Source: an uncultured Flavobacteriales bacterium (GTDB lineage: Bacteria > Bacteroidota > Bacteroidia > Flavobacteriales > CAJXXR01). Taken from it: DNA of 64,000 nt. Location of the stretch: NCBI GenBank assembly GCA_913063375.1, contig CAJXXR010000010.1:1-64000 (forward strand), read 5' to 3'. The notes under the pieces were generated by a model, which made no database searches, was not told where the DNA came from, and was given only the letters and a program-made list of their open reading frames with translations. Shown in pieces: positions 26,961 through 36,300 of the stretch; within the stretch, counting starts at the first letter, position 1, and the number at the start of each line of letters is the position of its first letter. Made by a program: the position numbers and the translations under genes.

Positions 26961-27644
26961 ATGGGAAGGATTGGTGTAATCATTCCCGCATACAATGAAG
27001 AAGGAGCCATAGCTAAGGTTATTGCAGATATACCTTCTTATGTTTCTGAAGTGGTTGTAACTAATAATGCATCCACGGATAATACAGCATTGAGAGCAAA
27101 GGAAGCAGGAGCGACTGTTTTACTTGAAAAAAGAAAGGGCTATGGTTTCGCTTGTTTAGAAGGTATACGTTATTTTAATTCCTTAAAAATGGGACCAGAT
27201 ATCATCGTGTTTTTAGACGGCGATTATTCGGATTTTCCAGCACAAATGACACGTGTTATTGATCCTATTCTTAACGGTGAAGCGGATATGGTAATTGGTT
27301 CCAGAGCATTGGGGAAAAGAGAAGGTGGTTCTATGACGGTTCCTCAAATTTTTGGAAATTGGTTAGCAACCAATCTTATCCGATTATTTTACAAGGTAGA
27401 ATTTACTGATTTGGGGCCATTTAGAGCCATTAAGTTGGATAAATTGAATGCCTTAAATATGGAAGATACTACCTATGGTTGGACGGTAGAGATGCAAGTT
27501 AAGGCTGCCAAAAATAACTATAGATCTGTAGAAGTTCCGGTGGATTATAAAGCGAGAATTGGAATTTCAAAAGTTTCAGGAACTGTAAAAGGGACCATTA
27601 TGGCTGGGTATAAGATTTTGTGGACAATTTTTAAATATTTGTAA
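26961..27644 (+). CDS. Family 2 glycosyltransferase (dolichol/polyprenol-phosphate sugar synthase type)
   Basis: A GT-A fold enzyme that probably moves a sugar from a nucleotide donor to a polyprenyl phosphate. I start at the ATG at 26961 (MGRIGVIIPAYNEEG, 227 residues), preceded by the purine-rich GAAAGAG. A TTG at 26934 would overlap the MORN gene. The donor-binding segment VVTNNASTDNT, the metal motif FLDGDYSDFP and GSRALGKREGG are all present. There is no C-terminal membrane anchor. It overlaps the next glycosyltransferase gene by one base (TAATG). Confidence 0.88.
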   Translation: MGRIGVIIPAYNEEGAIAKVIADIPSYVSEVVVTNNASTDNTALRAKEAGATVLLEKRKGYGFACLEGIRYFNSLKMGPDIIVFLDGDYSDFPAQMTRVIDPILNGEADMVIGSRALGKREGGSMTVPQIFGNWLATNLIRLFYKVEFTDLGPFRAIKLDKLNALNMEDTTYGWTVEMQVKAAKNNYRSVEVPVDYKARIGISKVSGTVKGTIMAGYKILWTIFKYL

Positions 27645-29101
27645 TGGAAGTTATTATACTAAGTATTTACGGAATTGCGCTAATAATCATTTTTACCTTT
27701 AGTTTGGTACAATTGAGTTTAGTGAAGGCTTATGTTAGGAATAGAAAAAATGTGGATGAAAATCTACAGCTATCAGATTATGAAGAATGGCCAATTGTTA
27801 CAGTTCAACTGCCAATCTTCAATGAGAAATATGTAATTGAAAGACTCCTAGATTCTGTGGTGAAGTTGGATTATCCCTTGGATAAATTGCAGATACAAGT
27901 ATTGGATGACTCTATTGATGATACCGTTGAAATTACAAATGCTAAGGTTGCCGAAATTGCCAAAAAAGGTTTTTGGATTGATCATATTCATAGGGTAGAC
28001 CGCAAGGGGTATAAAGCTGGTGCTTTAGCAGATAGTATGGATAAAGTGGAAGGGGAGTTTATAGCTATTTTTGATTCAGACTTTTTACCTGCTTCTAATT
28101 TTTTGAAAAAGACAGTACCGCTTTTTCAAAATAAGAAATTGGGAGTGGTGCAAACCCGTTGGGGACATATAAATGAGAATTACTCCTTATTGACGAAACT
28201 TCAAGCTTTTGGATTGGATGCTCATTTTACCATAGAACAGGTTGGTCGAAATGTGAGTAATCATTTTATTAATTTCAATGGGACAGCTGGGATTTGGAGG
28301 AAGAAATGTATTGAAGGAGCTGGAGGTTGGCACCATGACACCCTTACGGAGGATTTGGATTTAAGCTATAGAGCTCAAATGGTAGGTTGGGATTTTAAAT
28401 ACCTTCCTGATTTAATTTCTCCAGCGGAATTACCAGTGACCATGAGTGCATTAAAGAGTCAGCAATTTAGATGGATGAAAGGGGGGGCTGAAAATTTCAA
28501 GAAAAACGCCATGGCAGTACTGAAAAGTGATAAACCATTTAATACACGGTTGCATGGGTTGTTTCATTTATTCAATAGTACTGTGTTTATTTTCATCTTC
28601 TTGATATCTGTACTAAGTATCCCAATTCTTTATATAAAAAATGCTTCAGATCAATATGCATTACTATTCAATATTGGTAGTTTTTTTATTATTAGCTTTT
28701 TTATATTGATGGCTTTTTATTGGCAAGCGTATAAGGATACTAAACAGAAAGAGGAACAGAGCGTTTTTAACTTTTTGAAGACTTTTGTGCTATTTTTGTC
28801 ATTTTCTATGGGGTTATCCTTTCATAATTCCATTGCCGTAATAGAAGGTTATTTAGGTAAAAAGTCATCATTCGTTCGGACGCCAAAATTCAATATCTTA
28901 TCGGATAATGATACCTGGAAAGGAAATAAATACAATATGAAAAGTTTGAACTTAGTAACCTTTATTGAAGGTTTATTGATGTTGTATTTTCTATTTGGCT
29001 TAGGTTATGGTGTATATATTGGAGATTATGGTATGATGCCTTTTCATGGATTATTGCTGTTCGGGTATTTTATGGTGTTTAAAAAATCCTTGTCAAACTA
29101 A
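27644..29101 (+). CDS. Processive-type family 2 glycosyltransferase, membrane-bound
   Basis: A 485-residue cellulose synthase-like glycosyltransferase. One N-terminal membrane helix, then the GT2 catalytic domain with DDSIDDT, the metal motif DSDF, the catalytic base in TEDLDLSYR, and the QQFRWMKG motif (QxxRW). Four or so C-terminal membrane helices follow (from about 305). Enzymes of this shape extend glycans at the membrane or glucosylate lipids. It is coupled to its neighbours by TAATG overlaps on both sides, so it is produced together with the polyprenol-sugar synthase and the GT87-like enzyme. Confidence 0.88.
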   Translation: MEVIILSIYGIALIIIFTFSLVQLSLVKAYVRNRKNVDENLQLSDYEEWPIVTVQLPIFNEKYVIERLLDSVVKLDYPLDKLQIQVLDDSIDDTVEITNAKVAEIAKKGFWIDHIHRVDRKGYKAGALADSMDKVEGEFIAIFDSDFLPASNFLKKTVPLFQNKKLGVVQTRWGHINENYSLLTKLQAFGLDAHFTIEQVGRNVSNHFINFNGTAGIWRKKCIEGAGGWHHDTLTEDLDLSYRAQMVGWDFKYLPDLISPAELPVTMSALKSQQFRWMKGGAENFKKNAMAVLKSDKPFNTRLHGLFHLFNSTVFIFIFLISVLSIPILYIKNASDQYALLFNIGSFFIISFFILMAFYWQAYKDTKQKEEQSVFNFLKTFVLFLSFSMGLSFHNSIAVIEGYLGKKSSFVRTPKFNILSDNDTWKGNKYNMKSLNLVTFIEGLLMLYFLFGLGYGVYIGDYGMMPFHGLLLFGYFMVFKKSLSN

Positions 29102-30450
29102 TGTTTGCTTCAGTATCCTTTTTCCGTACTTCTTTGTTGGTATCATTGATAGGCTATATCCTTATAGCCTTCCTGGTGCCTAGGGAGGATATATTTACAT
29201 TTTTTAGTGTATATTTTCTCCTGTTTATAATTTATATTCTCAACCTAGGGAGGGGGTATCAATCCAATCGGTTTATTCCTTTATTGGTTTTTGGAATTAT
29301 TGCAAGAGTCATTTTTCTATACAGTGACCCTTTACTTTCCAATGATTACTATAGGTTTATTTGGGATGGTAGATTGTTCCTAAATGGATTGAATCCTTAT
29401 CTAAGAACACCTGTAGAATTGATGAAGGATAGTGAAGGTATTTTTGCTGATATGCCTTTACTTTATAAAGGAATGGGTGAGTTGTCTCAACAGAATTTCA
29501 CCTGTTATCCACCTTTGAATCAATTGGTCTTTGCAGGAACCACTGCAATATTTCCCGATAGTATACAGGCGAATGTTTTTAGTATGAAACTGTTGATTCT
29601 ATTGGCGGAGATTGGCACCATGTTCTTTGGGATGAAGCTGCTTCAGATACTGAAAATGAACATTCACAATATTCTACTCTATTCTCTGAATCCTTTTATT
29701 ATTATTGAATTGACAGGCAATGTTCATTGGGAGGGGCTGATGATATTTTTTGTGATTGCAGGTATTTATTTTTTAATTAAGGATAAGATGGTACTTGCCG
29801 GATTGTTTATGGCGATGGCTATTTCAATGAAGCTAATTCCCATCGTATTATTGCCTTTCTTCTTACTGAAAATTGGCTGGAGGAAGTTGATACTTTTTTA
29901 TGCAAGTACAGCATTTTTCTTTTTATGCAGTTATATTCCTTTTTTACGAGGGAATGCATTCAATAATATCATAGATACCATTTCCTTATATTTTGATCAT
30001 TTTGAATTCAATGCCAGTATATTCTACCTGATAAGAGAGGTAGGCTATCAGTTTAGAGGTTGGAATATTATACGGACTGCAGGACCCGTTTTAAGTCTTA
30101 TAAGTGGTTTTCTAATTTGGTATTTTGCTTTAAAAAAGGAAAACCGAGATTGGAGGGTAATTCTTAAGAATATGCTTTTTGCATTGAGTGTTTATTATTT
30201 CTTTGCCACTACAGTGCATCCTTGGTATATATCTATGCTTTTGATTTTGTCTGTTTTTTCTGGGTATAGGTATGTGGTAATATGGACAGGTCTAATTATG
30301 TTATCTTATTTTGCGTATTCGGTGGAAGGTTTTAAGGAAAACCTATTTTTAACAAGTTTAGAGTATATTTTTGTATTCAGTTTTTTGATTTTTGAATTGA
30401 AAAAGGGGACGGTAGAGAGTAATCGACTTTTGGGACAAATGGTGCATTAA
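29101..30450 (+). CDS. GT87/DUF2029-like polyprenol-phosphate-sugar glycosyltransferase
   Basis: A 449-residue protein with about ten membrane helices and the periplasmic GT-C signature near the start, SNDYYRFIWDGRLFLNGLNPY, which holds the catalytic acidic residue of GT-C enzymes. CYPPLNQLVF and HPWYISMLL later in the chain are also typical of alpha-mannosyltransferase-like GT87 proteins. It would use the polyprenyl-phosphate sugar made by the GT2 enzyme two genes upstream. It is the last gene of the redox-glycosyltransferase operon; an AT-rich dyad follows at 30454-30487. Confidence 0.82.
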   Translation: MFASVSFFRTSLLVSLIGYILIAFLVPREDIFTFFSVYFLLFIIYILNLGRGYQSNRFIPLLVFGIIARVIFLYSDPLLSNDYYRFIWDGRLFLNGLNPYLRTPVELMKDSEGIFADMPLLYKGMGELSQQNFTCYPPLNQLVFAGTTAIFPDSIQANVFSMKLLILLAEIGTMFFGMKLLQILKMNIHNILLYSLNPFIIIELTGNVHWEGLMIFFVIAGIYFLIKDKMVLAGLFMAMAISMKLIPIVLLPFFLLKIGWRKLILFYASTAFFFLCSYIPFLRGNAFNNIIDTISLYFDHFEFNASIFYLIREVGYQFRGWNIIRTAGPVLSLISGFLIWYFALKKENRDWRVILKNMLFALSVYYFFATTVHPWYISMLLILSVFSGYRYVVIWTGLIMLSYFAYSVEGFKENLFLTSLEYIFVFSFLIFELKKGTVESNRLLGQMVH

Positions 30451-30453
30451 TAA

Positions 30454-30487
30454 TATATAATTTAAATGATAACATTAAAATTATATA
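30454..30487. repeat. AT-rich inverted repeat after the glycosyltransferase operon
   Basis: TATATAATTTAAATG (30454-30468) and CATTAAAATTATATA (30473-30487) pair at 14 of 15 positions around a 4-base loop. No T-run follows, so termination is uncertain. The rest of the 199-base gap to 30650 shows nothing else. Confidence 0.4.
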
Positions 30488-30649
30488 TCATTTACTTCAT
30501 TGGTAATAAGGGGTTTGTGTTTTTATTCTGTATGTTTTATTTTATATAAGATATTAGTAATCCTGTTAATTAACATAATAATTGTCATGACTTTGAAATA
30601 ATATGTATAAATTAGCAATCCTTTGAAAAACCCTTAAACCCTAACGACT

Positions 30650-31267
30650 TTGAAGAAATTAACCAACACCAGTAGGCTGTACTATCATTATTTACGGAGG
30701 ACGGGATTATTTAGTTTTCTGGCTCAAAACTTAATGAAATTAGGGATATTTATTGCCGTTTTTTTAGTGGTAGGGTTCTTTATTTCCAAGTACGTAATAA
30801 CCACTGAGGAAATCTTTAAATTGATTGTTCAAAATACAGAAAGTTGGGCTGTCTTTTTATTCTTTACGGTATCAGAGACTATTTTGGGTTTAATTCCACC
30901 TGATTTATTTATCATGTGGACAAAAACAGAAGCAGATGCTATTGGAGTTAATCCTTGGCTACTGTTGAGTCTTTTGGCTTCGTTATCTTATATAGGTGGA
31001 GTTTTAGCTTATTATATTGGAAAGCTATTGGCTGGAATGCCTAAAGTCCATTTTTGGGTGACTAAAAAGTACAAGGATTTATTCATGAAGTTTAAGAAGT
31101 GGGGAGGATTCCTCATTGTGGTAGCTGCATTATTACCGATCCCATTTTCTATTGTTACCCTTATTTCGGGAGTATCAGGATTCTCTTCCAAGCGACTCTT
31201 GACCTTAGGATTATTTAGATATATACGATTCTTTGCTTATGCCTTGGTATTATTTCTTTTGGTTTAA
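30650..31267 (+). CDS. VTT/SNARE-associated-type membrane protein (DedA-like)
   Basis: A 205-residue inner-membrane protein with about four hydrophobic segments and the pattern SETILGLIPPDLFIMW followed by GGVLAYYIGKLLAG, then LLPIPFSIVTLISGVSGF. These resemble the VTT domain of DedA/YqaA proteins, several of which are lipid carriers or scramblases. The start is a TTG at 30650 (MKKLTNTSRLYYHYL); no ATG is available before the first membrane segment. It is convergent with mscL and shares a bidirectional terminator with it. A role in lipid-carrier recycling for the upstream glycosyltransferases is only an inference. Confidence 0.75.
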   Translation: MKKLTNTSRLYYHYLRRTGLFSFLAQNLMKLGIFIAVFLVVGFFISKYVITTEEIFKLIVQNTESWAVFLFFTVSETILGLIPPDLFIMWTKTEADAIGVNPWLLLSLLASLSYIGGVLAYYIGKLLAGMPKVHFWVTKKYKDLFMKFKKWGGFLIVVAALLPIPFSIVTLISGVSGFSSKRLLTLGLFRYIRFFAYALVLFLLV

Positions 31268-31291
31268 GTAAGAACGATTCAGATATAAAAC

Positions 31292-31327
31292 AAAAAAAGC
31301 ACCTTCCATTTGGAAGGTGCTTTTTTT
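31292..31327. terminator. Bidirectional terminator between the VTT gene and mscL
   Basis: AAAAAAAGCACCTTCC (31292-31307), loop ATTT, and the exact complement (31312-31327), with T-runs on both strands. Confidence 0.88.
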
Positions 31328-31331
31328 GTTT

Positions 31332-31745
31332 TTAGTCCTTTTTCAATAAATCTCTAATCTCAGTTAATAATACTTCCTCTTTACTAGGAGCTGGAGGTGC
31401 CTTTGGAGCAGCTTCCTCTTTTTTCTTTAAATTATTGATAGATTTAATAACTAAGAATACACAGAAGGCTACAATTACAAAAGTAATAATATGATTGATA
31501 AACTTTCCATAGGTTATTGCTACTTCTGCAATAGCTGCACTACTGTCTGATGCTGGACTGGCTTCTTGTAGCACATATTTAAGTGAGTTGAAGTCAACTC
31601 CTCCCATCATTCGTCCAATAGGGGGCATTATTATATCCTTTACTAAAGATTTTATTATCGCTCCAAAATAAGTTGCCATAATAAGACCTACTGCCATATC
31701 TATAACATTTCCTTTACTTATAAATTTTTTAAATTCCTGTAGCAT
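31332..31745 (-). CDS. mscL: Large-conductance mechanosensitive channel
   Basis: A stretch-activated pentameric channel that releases solutes on osmotic downshock. The 137-residue protein has the conserved first helix GNVIDMAVGLIMATYFGAI followed by VKDIIMPPIGR, a periplasmic loop (VDFNSLKYVL), the second helix (FINHIITFVIVAFCVFLVI) and a charged C-terminal bundle (PAPSKEEVLLTEIRDLLKK). The purine-rich AAGGAA precedes the start on the minus strand. Confidence 0.96.
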   Translation of the reverse strand: MLQEFKKFISKGNVIDMAVGLIMATYFGAIIKSLVKDIIMPPIGRMMGGVDFNSLKYVLQEASPASDSSAAIAEVAITYGKFINHIITFVIVAFCVFLVIKSINNLKKKEEAAPKAPPAPSKEEVLLTEIRDLLKKD

Positions 31746-31799
31746 ATTCCTTAAGATTAATGGTTTGTATCTCCTGAATATACTAAATATATTTTATGA

Positions 31800-32324
31800 T
31801 TAAATGATGTAATCCTTGTTGAGTTGCTTCAAGTATTTTGTTGCCCTGTTTTTCAATCCTGAAGAAGCATTCGGAATAAGCGCTTCTAAGCAGAGTTTGA
31901 ATTCGGAATGAAGGTCAGGGTATTTCTGCACTAATCGCCCAAGTACGGCTATTGAAAATGCGCGAATAGCGATGGCTTGTTTCGGGTCTATGAGCTTAGA
32001 AAATAAGTATTCTACTAAAAAACCATCTTCTTCTTCAGGCAATTCACTGTATTGTAAAATTCGAATTATACTTCTTTGAGTCCCTTCACTTACTGGTTGG
32101 GTTAAAATTTGAATTATATCTGAAATATAGGGATGTAATAGATGAGGGAATTTGTCCCAAATATGAGTCAATACCCAAGCGCTTCTGCTTGATCCTTTTC
32201 CATTGTTTGAAGCAATATATTCTAGAAATTCAGGAATTTTATCTGGGTTTTCTGCAAAGTAATATACCAACCCTTGTCCCAATTCTTTGGACATAGTATT
32301 GTTCACAATTGTTTTCCAATTCAT
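31800..32324 (-). CDS. Helical-repeat (HEAT/ARM-like) protein of unknown function
   Basis: A 174-residue, soluble, all-helical protein without a signal peptide. Pairs of amphipathic helices repeat about every 35-40 residues (IPEFLEYIASNNGKGSSRSAW, ALGRLVQKYPDL-like units), which suggests a HEAT-like solenoid for protein binding. I recognise no specific family. It is divergent from the TIGR02757 gene and 54 bases upstream of mscL; whether it shares the mscL transcript is unclear. Confidence 0.65.
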   Translation of the reverse strand: MNWKTIVNNTMSKELGQGLVYYFAENPDKIPEFLEYIASNNGKGSSRSAWVLTHIWDKFPHLLHPYISDIIQILTQPVSEGTQRSIIRILQYSELPEEEDGFLVEYLFSKLIDPKQAIAIRAFSIAVLGRLVQKYPDLHSEFKLCLEALIPNASSGLKNRATKYLKQLNKDYII

Positions 32325-32531
32325 TATTCAAAATCTTTATTTACGCCTAGGCTAAAAAGGGCATAATCATATTTACAGGGGGCTAATACTTGCTATGTTT
32401 TTCAATCATTTCGATCAATTATCCCTCTTTCACTTGGTATCCCTCCGTAATAAACATCTACTTTAAAAAGCAAATTACCTCGGTTGAGTTAAAAAGTTTA
32501 TTCTAATCCACTTTTGTATATTGCAAATGTA

Positions 32532-33314
32532 ATGAAAGATAAAATTATTTCCATTGATGCTGAGTTGGTAGACTTTCTAAACGAGAAAGTACTCGAATAC
32601 AATAATCCAAAATTTATTGAATCCGATCCAATTCAAATACCCCATAAATTTACGGTAAAAGAAGATATTGAAATTGCTGGGTTTCTTACCGCTACGATAG
32701 CTTGGGGAAATAGGAAAATGATTATTAAAAATGCCAATAGAATGATGGAATTAATGGGGCATTCCCCTTATGATTTCATCATGAGTTTTGAACCGCAACA
32801 TCTCAACAAGATAAATGCATTTGTTCATAGAACATTTAATACTGAAGATTTCATCTTCTTTCTACATGGTCTCAGAAATATTTATTCCAAACACGAAGGT
32901 ATGGAAGCGGTCTTCTCAAAATATGTCTCTAATACCTCAACCCAAATTGCCATTCATGAGTTCAAAAAAACTTTTTTCTCAATAGAACACCCATCAAGAA
33001 GCCAAAAGCATGTTAGTGATCCTTTAAAGGGTTCCTCCGCTAAGAGAATAAATATGATGTTAAGATGGTTTTGTAGAAATGATAATATGGGTGTCGATTT
33101 TGGAATTTGGGATTCCATAAGTCCTGCCATTCTTTCTTGCCCTTTGGATGTGCATTCTGGACGTGTAGCAAGAGATTTTGGACTATTGAAACGCAAACAG
33201 AATGATGCTAAGGCTGTGCTTGAGCTTGATGAGATTTTGAGGAAATTAGACCCTATTGATCCTTCAAAGTATGATTTTGCCTTGTTTGGATTAGGTGTTT
33301 TTGAAAAATTCTGA
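32532..33314 (+). CDS. TIGR02757 family protein
   Basis: A 260-residue cytoplasmic protein of a family widespread in Bacteroidota and named only by its TIGRFAM model. Diagnostic segments are EIAGFLTATIAWGNRKMIIKN, the SQKHVSDPLKGSSAKRINMM block with MMLRWFCR after it, and the tail KLDPIDPSKYDFALFGLGV. The helical pattern and the Gly-Asp region resemble helix-hairpin-helix DNA glycosylases, but activity is unproven. I take the ATG at 32532; a TTG at 32514 would add six residues. Confidence 0.85.
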   Translation: MKDKIISIDAELVDFLNEKVLEYNNPKFIESDPIQIPHKFTVKEDIEIAGFLTATIAWGNRKMIIKNANRMMELMGHSPYDFIMSFEPQHLNKINAFVHRTFNTEDFIFFLHGLRNIYSKHEGMEAVFSKYVSNTSTQIAIHEFKKTFFSIEHPSRSQKHVSDPLKGSSAKRINMMLRWFCRNDNMGVDFGIWDSISPAILSCPLDVHSGRVARDFGLLKRKQNDAKAVLELDEILRKLDPIDPSKYDFALFGLGVFEKF

Positions 33315-33468
33315 ATATTGTGGGATGCAAAAATTTGATTTAATTCATAAATCACATTCAACTTATTCCTTTGCTTCAAATATTTAACATTAAAACTATT
33401 TTTTTGCTTTAGCCTAATTGCTATTTTCTCTACTTTTACCTCTTGAAAATAAACAATAATAAGGATTA

Positions 33469-35841
33469 ATGTTAAAAAATAGTATAATTATGAGGACCCT
33501 CTTATCCCATTTTCTTTGGATTTTCCTTTTCAGTTTTTCTGCTGTAAATGCTCAAATTGTCAATGGTAATGTTTTTTTATCCAATCAAGCTCAAGTTGAT
33601 ACTTTTGGATTGAACAATTATTTTCAAATAACAGGGAATGTATCTATCTACAATACTGATATAACTAATTTATCGGGACTAATTGGTATTGATTCAATTG
33701 GAGGCTATTTAATAATTGCCAAAAATGATTCCCTAATTTCTTTTTCAGGTTTAGACAGTTTAAAGACCATTGCCGGAAATTTTGAAATTTGGCAAAATGA
33801 ATCATTGATTTCTATCGACGGCTTGGATAGTTTGCAATCTTTAGGAGGAAACTTTCATGTATACCAAAATGAAGTCCTGGAAGACTTCGATGGCCTAGGA
33901 GAACTTTCAGCCATTGACGGTTATGTTAAGATTAATTGGAATGATTCTTTAAACTCTATTCAAGGTTTAGAGAAACTTACAGGAACTATACAAGGGTTAG
34001 AATTAGTGGATAATCCTGTATTAATCTCATTAAATGGATTAGAAAACCTAAATAAGATTCAGGGTTCTTTAAAAATAATGGCCAATGATCAAATTGATTC
34101 ATTATCGGGATTATCTGGACTTGAGAGCGTGGATGGTAATTTAAATATAGAGCATAATGATTCATTGAACTCTACTAGCGGCTTAGATAGTTTAAGTTAT
34201 ATTGGAGGACAATTACATATTTCTTATAACGAGATGTTAACCAATTTGAATGGTTTTGAGAATTTAGATACGCTAGGAGATTATCTTTATATTCATTTAA
34301 ATCCTCAATTGGAGACCCTTGAAGGATTGTCAGATCTTGAATATGTTGGTTCCTTTATTAAAATTTATGAAAATGAATCTCTGGAGTCAATTTCTGGAAT
34401 GAACGAATTGAAGGAAGTGGATGGGTTTATTCGTATCAATGAAAATCCAGCTATAACTAGTCTTATGGCTTTCGAAAAAGTGACTTTAGTACACGATTAT
34501 ATTAATATATCTCTTAATGAATCTTTGGTTAATCTAGCAGCTTTTGATAGCCTCTCATTTCATAATAAGAGTTTTAGTATTGTCGGAAATCCATTATTAA
34601 CTTCTATTTCGAGTTTATCTAATTTGGATTCAGTGAGAGCTTTGACAATTGAATCAGATAGTTCTCTAGTCTCTCTTGATGGACTTCAGAACCTTAAGAA
34701 AGTATTCAATTCCTGTGTTTTTTATAATAATCCTTTATTATCTTCTCTATCTCCATTAAGTAATTTAACTTATGTAGGAAGTGATCTATGGATCAGTTTA
34801 AACCCAGGTTTAACCGATCTAGATGGATTACATAATATTACTGCAGTGGGTGGGTACCTTAGAGTAGGAAGTAACAATTCCATAACTGATCTATCTGGGC
34901 TTTCTAGTTTAACCTCAACAAAATATTTGATGATAGGAGGCAATGAACAGTTATCCTCCCTAGAGGGGATAAATAATTTGACTACAATCACCAAAAAGTT
35001 TTACTTGTCTGAGCAGCCTTTACTCACCTCTCTTATAGGTTTAGAGAATTTATCTTTAGTAGGGCATACATTTTGGATATATGACAATGAGAATTTAATC
35101 AATTATTGTCCACTCCAAAATTTGGTGGATAATGGGACTGTTGCAGGGTATATTTGTAATGACAATGCTTTTAATCCTAGTTTTCAAGATTTGACAGATG
35201 GAATTTGTATAGATTGTACAAGCCTCAATACTTCAGAAAATATTACGATTACTATTTGTGACGGAGAAAGTTATGAGTTAGGTGATTTAGATTTTAATTC
35301 AACGGGAAATTATACTGTTAATTTAGAGAACTCAATGGGTTGTGATTCAGTGGTAAATTTAGACCTTACAATTGAAAGTATTAATAGTACAATCGGTAGT
35401 AGTGGTTTGGAATTATCGGCTGAATTAGATAGTGCAGAATACCAATGGCTAAATTGTCCAGATATGACGCCAATTTCAGGAGAAGATCAGCAAAGCTTTT
35501 CGGCTATAACCACAGGGAATTATGCATTAGAAATAAGGTATAATGGTTGTGTGGATACAAGTGCTTGTCTGCTAGTAGAACCAATTGGTTTAAGTGAGTT
35601 TAATGCAGATAACATATTAATTCATCCTAACCCAATTAAAAACCAATTGGTGATTAATATAGGTGATATTACAGAAGAAGTAACCGTGAAGATTTATGCA
35701 ATTAATGGAAAGTTAATTGATCAGAAAAATATGATTTCACATGAATTAAAATTGGATACTGAAAAATATGAGCCTGGATTGTATCAAGTTGTGGTGGATC
35801 TAAACTATAGAACTATCACCACGAAAGTTGTTAAGTGGTAA
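33469..35841 (+). CDS. Surface protein with receptor L-domain-like repeats and T9SS sorting domain
   Basis: A 790-residue exported protein. The signal peptide (RTLLSHFLWIFLFSFSAVNA, then Q) may begin at the ATG at 33469 or at 33490. From about residue 40 to 560 there are some twenty degenerate repeats of about 24 residues with the pattern N-x2-L-x2-I/L-x-GL-x2-L, as in receptor L-domains/leucine-rich beta-solenoids. A Cys-containing region (ITICDGESYELGDLDF) follows. The end (ILIHPNPIKNQLVINI to TTKVVKW) is a type A T9SS sorting domain. It is probably displayed on the cell surface; ligand unknown. A terminator follows. Confidence 0.86.
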   Translation: MLKNSIIMRTLLSHFLWIFLFSFSAVNAQIVNGNVFLSNQAQVDTFGLNNYFQITGNVSIYNTDITNLSGLIGIDSIGGYLIIAKNDSLISFSGLDSLKTIAGNFEIWQNESLISIDGLDSLQSLGGNFHVYQNEVLEDFDGLGELSAIDGYVKINWNDSLNSIQGLEKLTGTIQGLELVDNPVLISLNGLENLNKIQGSLKIMANDQIDSLSGLSGLESVDGNLNIEHNDSLNSTSGLDSLSYIGGQLHISYNEMLTNLNGFENLDTLGDYLYIHLNPQLETLEGLSDLEYVGSFIKIYENESLESISGMNELKEVDGFIRINENPAITSLMAFEKVTLVHDYINISLNESLVNLAAFDSLSFHNKSFSIVGNPLLTSISSLSNLDSVRALTIESDSSLVSLDGLQNLKKVFNSCVFYNNPLLSSLSPLSNLTYVGSDLWISLNPGLTDLDGLHNITAVGGYLRVGSNNSITDLSGLSSLTSTKYLMIGGNEQLSSLEGINNLTTITKKFYLSEQPLLTSLIGLENLSLVGHTFWIYDNENLINYCPLQNLVDNGTVAGYICNDNAFNPSFQDLTDGICIDCTSLNTSENITITICDGESYELGDLDFNSTGNYTVNLENSMGCDSVVNLDLTIESINSTIGSSGLELSAELDSAEYQWLNCPDMTPISGEDQQSFSAITTGNYALEIRYNGCVDTSACLLVEPIGLSEFNADNILIHPNPIKNQLVINIGDITEEVTVKIYAINGKLIDQKNMISHELKLDTEKYEPGLYQVVVDLNYRTITTKVVKW

Positions 35842-35873
35842 ATAATCAAAAGCAGGTTATAATGTGATTTTTG

Positions 35874-35906
35874 AAAAGCTGTACAATAGGATTGTACAGC
35901 TTTTTT
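35874..35906 (+). terminator. Rho-independent terminator after the L-domain protein gene
   Basis: AAAAGCTGTACAAT (35874-35887), loop AGG, ATTGTACAGCTTTT (35891-35904) and further T: a 14-base perfect stem. Confidence 0.88.
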
Positions 35907-36020
35907 GTTTTATAGATTCAGTATAAACTATCTGCAAGCTTTACAAGCTGAAGAAAGGCTTGAATTAAATTTTTAACAATATTGCTAATATTTCATAGTC
36001 CAATTTACACTGTGATTCTT

Positions 36021-36028
36021 TATTTTTG
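36021..36028 (+). promoter_or_regulatory. Predicted -7 box of yidD-ACMSD
   Basis: TATTTTTG is a perfect TAnnTTTG match, 25 bases before the yidD start codon. Confidence 0.45.
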
Positions 36029-36053
36029 GCTAATTTAGAAGTTAAGATAAACG

Positions 36054-36296
36054 ATGTTGAAAAAGTTAATAAAAGCCCTTTTCATTTTCCCTATAAGACT
36101 CTATCAATGGGGGATTTCTCCTTTGTTACCGTCTGCTTGTAGGTATAACCCAACTTGTTCTAGATATGCAGTTGAAGCAATAGAAGAATGGGGGGTGAGG
36201 AAAGGTTGGATATTGGCCATTAAACGTATTTTGCGCTGTCATCCATGGGGAGGCCATGGTCATGATCCAGTGCCAAAAAAACAAAATAAAAAATAG
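36054..36296 (+). CDS. yidD: Membrane protein insertion efficiency factor YidD
   Basis: A small membrane-associated protein that assists YidC. The 80-residue sequence has the family hallmarks: an amphipathic N-terminal helix ([21 protein letters not shown]), the cysteine pattern [12 protein letters not shown], and [17 protein letters not shown] near the end. It is not next to yidC here (yidC is at 13750). The next gene begins five bases after its stop. Confidence 0.95.
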   Translation: MLKKLIKALFIFPIRLYQWGISPLLPSACRYNPTCSRYAVEAIEEWGVRKGWILAIKRILRCHPWGGHGHDPVPKKQNKK

Positions 36297-36300
36297 GGCG

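Noticed and set aside
33540..35100. CRISPR-like or DNA-level tandem repeat in the L-domain gene
   Set aside because: The repeat is at the protein level (about 24 residues) with diverged DNA sequence; there are no identical direct repeats with unique spacers.
36256..36300. Extended start of the ACMSD gene inside yidD
   Set aside because: The added residues come from the 3' end of yidD in another frame, and the ATG at 36301 directly precedes the metal-binding HTH motif at the usual distance.
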